Shown one piece after another: positions 4,821-6,620 of a DNA stretch of 6,620 nucleotides. Each line of letters starts with the position of its first letter. Position 1 is the first letter of the stretch. The position numbers and the translations under genes were made by a program. This stretch comes from Bradyrhizobiaceae bacterium (GTDB lineage Bacteria; Pseudomonadota; Alphaproteobacteria; Rhizobiales; Hyphomicrobiaceae): positions 1 to 6,620 of the forward strand of contig CANJPN010000349.1 of NCBI GenBank assembly GCA_947475855.1, read 5' to 3'. The notes beneath the pieces are model-generated. The model made no database searches and was not told the DNA's origin. It was given only the letters and a program-made list of their open reading frames with translations.

Positions 4821-6302
4821 ATGTCAGCACCTTGCAAAACCGGAGCAGCACATCTCGCCTCGCTGCGCGACGGACGCGCCGTCTATATCAACGGCAAGAA
4901 GGTCGAGGACGTCACAACCCATCCGGCCTTCCGTAATTCCTGCCAATCCGCCGCCGACCTCTATGATTTCCAGGCCCGCCCTGAGAACATCGAGATGATG
5001 ACGTTCCTGCCCGAAGGCGGAACGAAGCGCGTCAATCGAGCCTGGGCGCTCCCCCGCAACTTCGACGAGATGGTCAAGCGCCGCAAGGCGCTGCAAGCGT
5101 GGGCCGCATGCAGCTATGGCTTTCTTGGACGTTCGCCCGACCATCTTGCATCCGCGCTCATTGGCCAGCGCGTCGGCATGGACGTTTGGAACAAATACGA
5201 TCCCAATCGCGCCAAGGCCTTCGCGGACTACGTCGATTGGGCCGCACGCGAGGACCACTTCCTCACCTACGTGATCATCAATCCGCAGGCTGACCGCTCG
5301 AAGGATTGGGGCGACCAGGTCGAAGAACTCGTCGCCCAAGTCGTCGACGAAGACAGCTCCGGCATCACCATCCGCGGCGCCAAGATGCTCGGCACTTCCT
5401 CGATCATGGCGAACGAAGTGTTCGTCGCCAACCTTCAGCCGCTGAAACCCGGCGAGGAGAAGCTGGCATTCTCCTGTGCGCTGCCGATGAACGCCAAGGG
5501 CTTGAAGGTTCTCTCGCGCAAAAGCTACGAGCAACACGCCGTCTCCGTCTACGACAACCCGCTCTCCGCCCGCTTCGACGAGAACGATGCGCTCATGTAC
5601 TTCGACGACGTGAAGGTGCCGTGGGATCGCGTTTTCGTACACAACAATGTGGAAATGTGCTTCAACCAGTTCCACGGCACGCCGGGCCACGTCTTCCAGA
5701 ATTATCAGGCACAGATCCGCCTGTCGGTGAAGATCAAGTTCCTCGTCGCACTCGCGCGCAAAATCACCGAGGCCATCGGGACGACGAACATTCCGCAAGT
5801 GCGTGAGCAGCTCGGCTATCTGTCAGCCCACGTCGGCATGGTCGATGGCATGCTCTCGGGCATGGAAGCCTCCGGCTATCACTGGGGCGAATGGTGGTGC
5901 CCGAACCGGCACATGCTATATTCGGCGCAAGTTCTGACACAGGACCTCTACCCCAGGCTCGTTAACCTGATCCGCGATCTCGCCGGCGGCTCGTTGATCA
6001 TGCTGCCGTCTTCGGTCGACGATTGGTCCGATCCAGACCTGAGCAAAATCATCAAGCTGACCCAGCGTTCGCCGATCATGGATGCAGACCAGAAGGTCAA
6101 GGTTCTGAAAGCGGCCTGGGATGCGATCGGCTCGGAGTTCGCCTCGCGTCACACGCAGTACGAGATGTTCTATGCCGGCGCGCGGTTCGTAACCACCGGC
6201 CATTCGTTCCGCACCTTCGACTGGGCCGGCGGCACAGCCCTCGTCGATCACCTGCTTGCAAGCTACGATCGCGACACCGGGCACAAGCAAGCGGCGGAGT
6301 AA
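4821..6302 (+). CDS. 4-hydroxyphenylacetate 3-hydroxylase (HpaB) family FADH2-dependent monooxygenase, large component
   Basis: The 493-residue protein fits the two-component flavin hydroxylases that ortho-hydroxylate phenols using O2 and FADH2 from a separate reductase; no reductase is in the window. AGGAG (4810-4814) precedes the ATG by six bases. The N-terminal SLRDGRAVYINGKKVEDVTTHPAFRN (14-39) is nearly diagnostic. Other family segments are AACSYGFLGRSPDHLAS, INPQADRS (153-160), GITIRGAKMLGTSS (181-194), PLSARFDENDALMYFDDVKVPWDRVF (247-272), and WDAIGSEFASRHTQYEMFYAG (433-453). Against my memory of E. coli HpaB, the active-site Arg is kept (Arg104), but the Tyr of GRxPDY is His108 and the His of NHxIxNP is Tyr150. 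The substrate may therefore differ from 4-hydroxyphenylacetate. It is not 4-hydroxybutyryl-CoA dehydratase: of that enzyme's cluster ligands, the second and third Cys positions are not Cys here. The protein lacks the longer C-terminal tail of E. coli HpaB. Probably co-transcribed with the DUF1185 gene, though a 251-base gap with a repeat intervenes. Confidence 0.88.
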   Translation: MSAPCKTGAAHLASLRDGRAVYINGKKVEDVTTHPAFRNSCQSAADLYDFQARPENIEMMTFLPEGGTKRVNRAWALPRNFDEMVKRRKALQAWAACSYGFLGRSPDHLASALIGQRVGMDVWNKYDPNRAKAFADYVDWAAREDHFLTYVIINPQADRSKDWGDQVEELVAQVVDEDSSGITIRGAKMLGTSSIMANEVFVANLQPLKPGEEKLAFSCALPMNAKGLKVLSRKSYEQHAVSVYDNPLSARFDENDALMYFDDVKVPWDRVFVHNNVEMCFNQFHGTPGHVFQNYQAQIRLSVKIKFLVALARKITEAIGTTNIPQVREQLGYLSAHVGMVDGMLSGMEASGYHWGEWWCPNRHMLYSAQVLTQDLYPRLVNLIRDLAGGSLIMLPSSVDDWSDPDLSKIIKLTQRSPIMDADQKVKVLKAAWDAIGSEFASRHTQYEMFYAGARFVTTGHSFRTFDWAGGTALVDHLLASYDRDTGHKQAAE

Positions 6303-6311
6303 GCCGAAGCC

Positions 6312-6392
6312 GTAGGGTGCGGTAAGCGAAGCGCACCGCACCGTTTCGCCGCAGATCGGTGCGGTACGCGCAAACGCGCTACCGCACCCTAC
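6312..6392. repeat. GTAG-headed inverted repeat pair (REP/BIME-like), copy 2
   Basis: The left unit is GTAG (6312-6315) followed by hairpin GGTGCGGT (6316-6323) and ACCGCACC (6335-6342). The right unit, read on the reverse strand from 6392, is GTAG followed by hairpin GGTGCGGTA / TACCGCACC (6380-6388 with 6358-6366), extended by CGCG/CGCG (6367-6370, 6375-6378) around a CAAA loop with one bulged base. The outer arms GTAGGGTGCGGTA and TACCGCACCCTAC (6380-6392) match over 13 bp. The architecture, GTAG heads and the AGCG(A/C)AGCG loop are shared with copy 1 at 3143-3215, while the stem sequence differs in a pairing-conserving way. It again lies between convergent genes, starting nine bases after the hydroxylase stop. 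Confidence 0.8.
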
Positions 6393-6397
6393 ACGCC

Positions 6398-6620
6398 CTA
6401 CTTCAATTGGAACCTCTTCACCGCGGCTTCGTCGACCTCCACGCCCAGGCCCGCACCCGCCGGCGGCTTCACCCGGCCCTCCATGATCCGCAGCACCGGC
6501 TTGGCGATGTCCTCCGCCAGATAGACGTGTGTCAGGCTCACGCCCCAGTCTGCTGCCGGCACCATCGTGGCCAGATGCAGCGTGCCCGCCGAGCCCAGAC
6601 TAGACTCCGCCACCTTCGCG
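6398..6620 (-). CDS. Enolase-superfamily enzyme (muconate cycloisomerase / mandelate racemase type), C-terminal part
   Basis: The frame is open to the right edge, so only about 73 C-terminal residues are seen, ending in TAG at 6400-6398. The fragment reads AESSLGSAGTLHLATMVPA, then DWGVSLTHVYLAEDI, then VKPPAGAGLGVEVDEAAVKRFQ. The 'ES-x-L-G-x-A-(x)-x-LHLA' segment, with its glutamate, corresponds to the last barrel strand, and 'GxGLGVEVDE' is the classic C-terminal capping sequence of the muconate lactonizing enzyme/mandelate racemase group. The metal ligands and catalytic lysines lie upstream, outside the window, so the substrate (muconate, a dipeptide, an acid sugar or other) cannot be chosen. 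Position beside an aromatic hydroxylase makes a cycloisomerase attractive but unproven. Its stop codon falls in a CGCCCTACTT string that is also found at the end of marR. Confidence 0.75.
   Translation of the reverse strand, partial: AKVAESSLGSAGTLHLATMVPAADWGVSLTHVYLAEDIAKPVLRIMEGRVKPPAGAGLGVEVDEAAVKRFQLK

Noticed and set aside
4824..5798. 324-codon reverse-strand frame opposite the hydroxylase gene
   Set aside because: It is an antisense shadow without recognisable domains or a ribosome site.
4821..6302. 4-hydroxybutyryl-CoA dehydratase identity for the HpaB-family protein
   Set aside because: Aligned by eye, the second and third of the three cysteine ligands of the iron-sulfur cluster are replaced (Phe and Ala), although one Cys and the His are present; the N-terminal signature fits the monooxygenases.
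1..6620. CRISPR array, tRNA, rRNA or riboswitch
   Set aside because: No regularly spaced direct repeats, no cloverleaf or rRNA-like stretch, and no recognised riboswitch core was found on either strand.

Overview
The window looks like alphaproteobacterial DNA, most likely from the order Hyphomicrobiales (Rhodopseudomonas/Bradyrhizobium/Hyphomicrobium-like). The evidence is the high-GC codon use, a C4-pathway 5-aminolevulinate synthase, an FNR/FixK-type box in front of it, and palindromic intergenic repeats of the CGTCATGG...CCATCCACG kind that I associate with that order. The genus is an inference and cannot be fixed from this sequence alone.

Layout. Bases 1-112 hold the C-terminal end of a transposase (IS1595-like). 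It converges on, and overlaps, a visibly lower-GC reverse-strand gene for an unknown coiled-coil/membrane protein (75-566), whose last codons lie inside the transposase end. The GC-rich part follows: an enoyl-CoA hydratase-family gene (779-1591, +); a 310-base spacer with an FNR-type box; hemA for 5-aminolevulinate synthase (1902-3137, +); a GTAG-headed inverted repeat pair; a reverse-strand MarR-family regulator (3212-3853); a divergent intergenic region with a near-palindromic operator candidate; a PF06684/DUF1185 'amino-acid synthesis' protein (3991-4569, +, TTG start); a 160-base composite palindromic repeat; an HpaB-family flavin-dependent aromatic hydroxylase (4821-6302, +); a second GTAG-headed inverted repeat pair; and the C-terminal end of a reverse-strand enolase-superfamily (muconate cycloisomerase/mandelate racemase-type) gene running off the right edge.

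How the genes may work together (inference). The MarR regulator, the DUF1185 protein and the HpaB-type hydroxylase look like one control unit in an aromatic-compound pathway: the operator lies between marR and the DUF1185 gene, and the hydroxylase follows on the same strand. The enoyl-CoA hydratase and the enolase-superfamily enzyme are plausible further steps (CoA-thioester hydration and ring-cleavage product cycloisomerisation). No flavin reductase, CoA ligase or ring-cleaving dioxygenase is visible here. hemA is probably the normal tetrapyrrole gene, oxygen-controlled through the FNR-type box, and may simply be a neighbour.

The points most worth a second look are the apparent Tyr/His exchange in the HpaB-type active site, the linkage of the uncharacterised DUF1185 protein to that enzyme under a MarR operator, and two REP-like inverted pairs between convergent genes whose stems differ in sequence but keep their pairing and whose ends supply the neighbouring stop codons.
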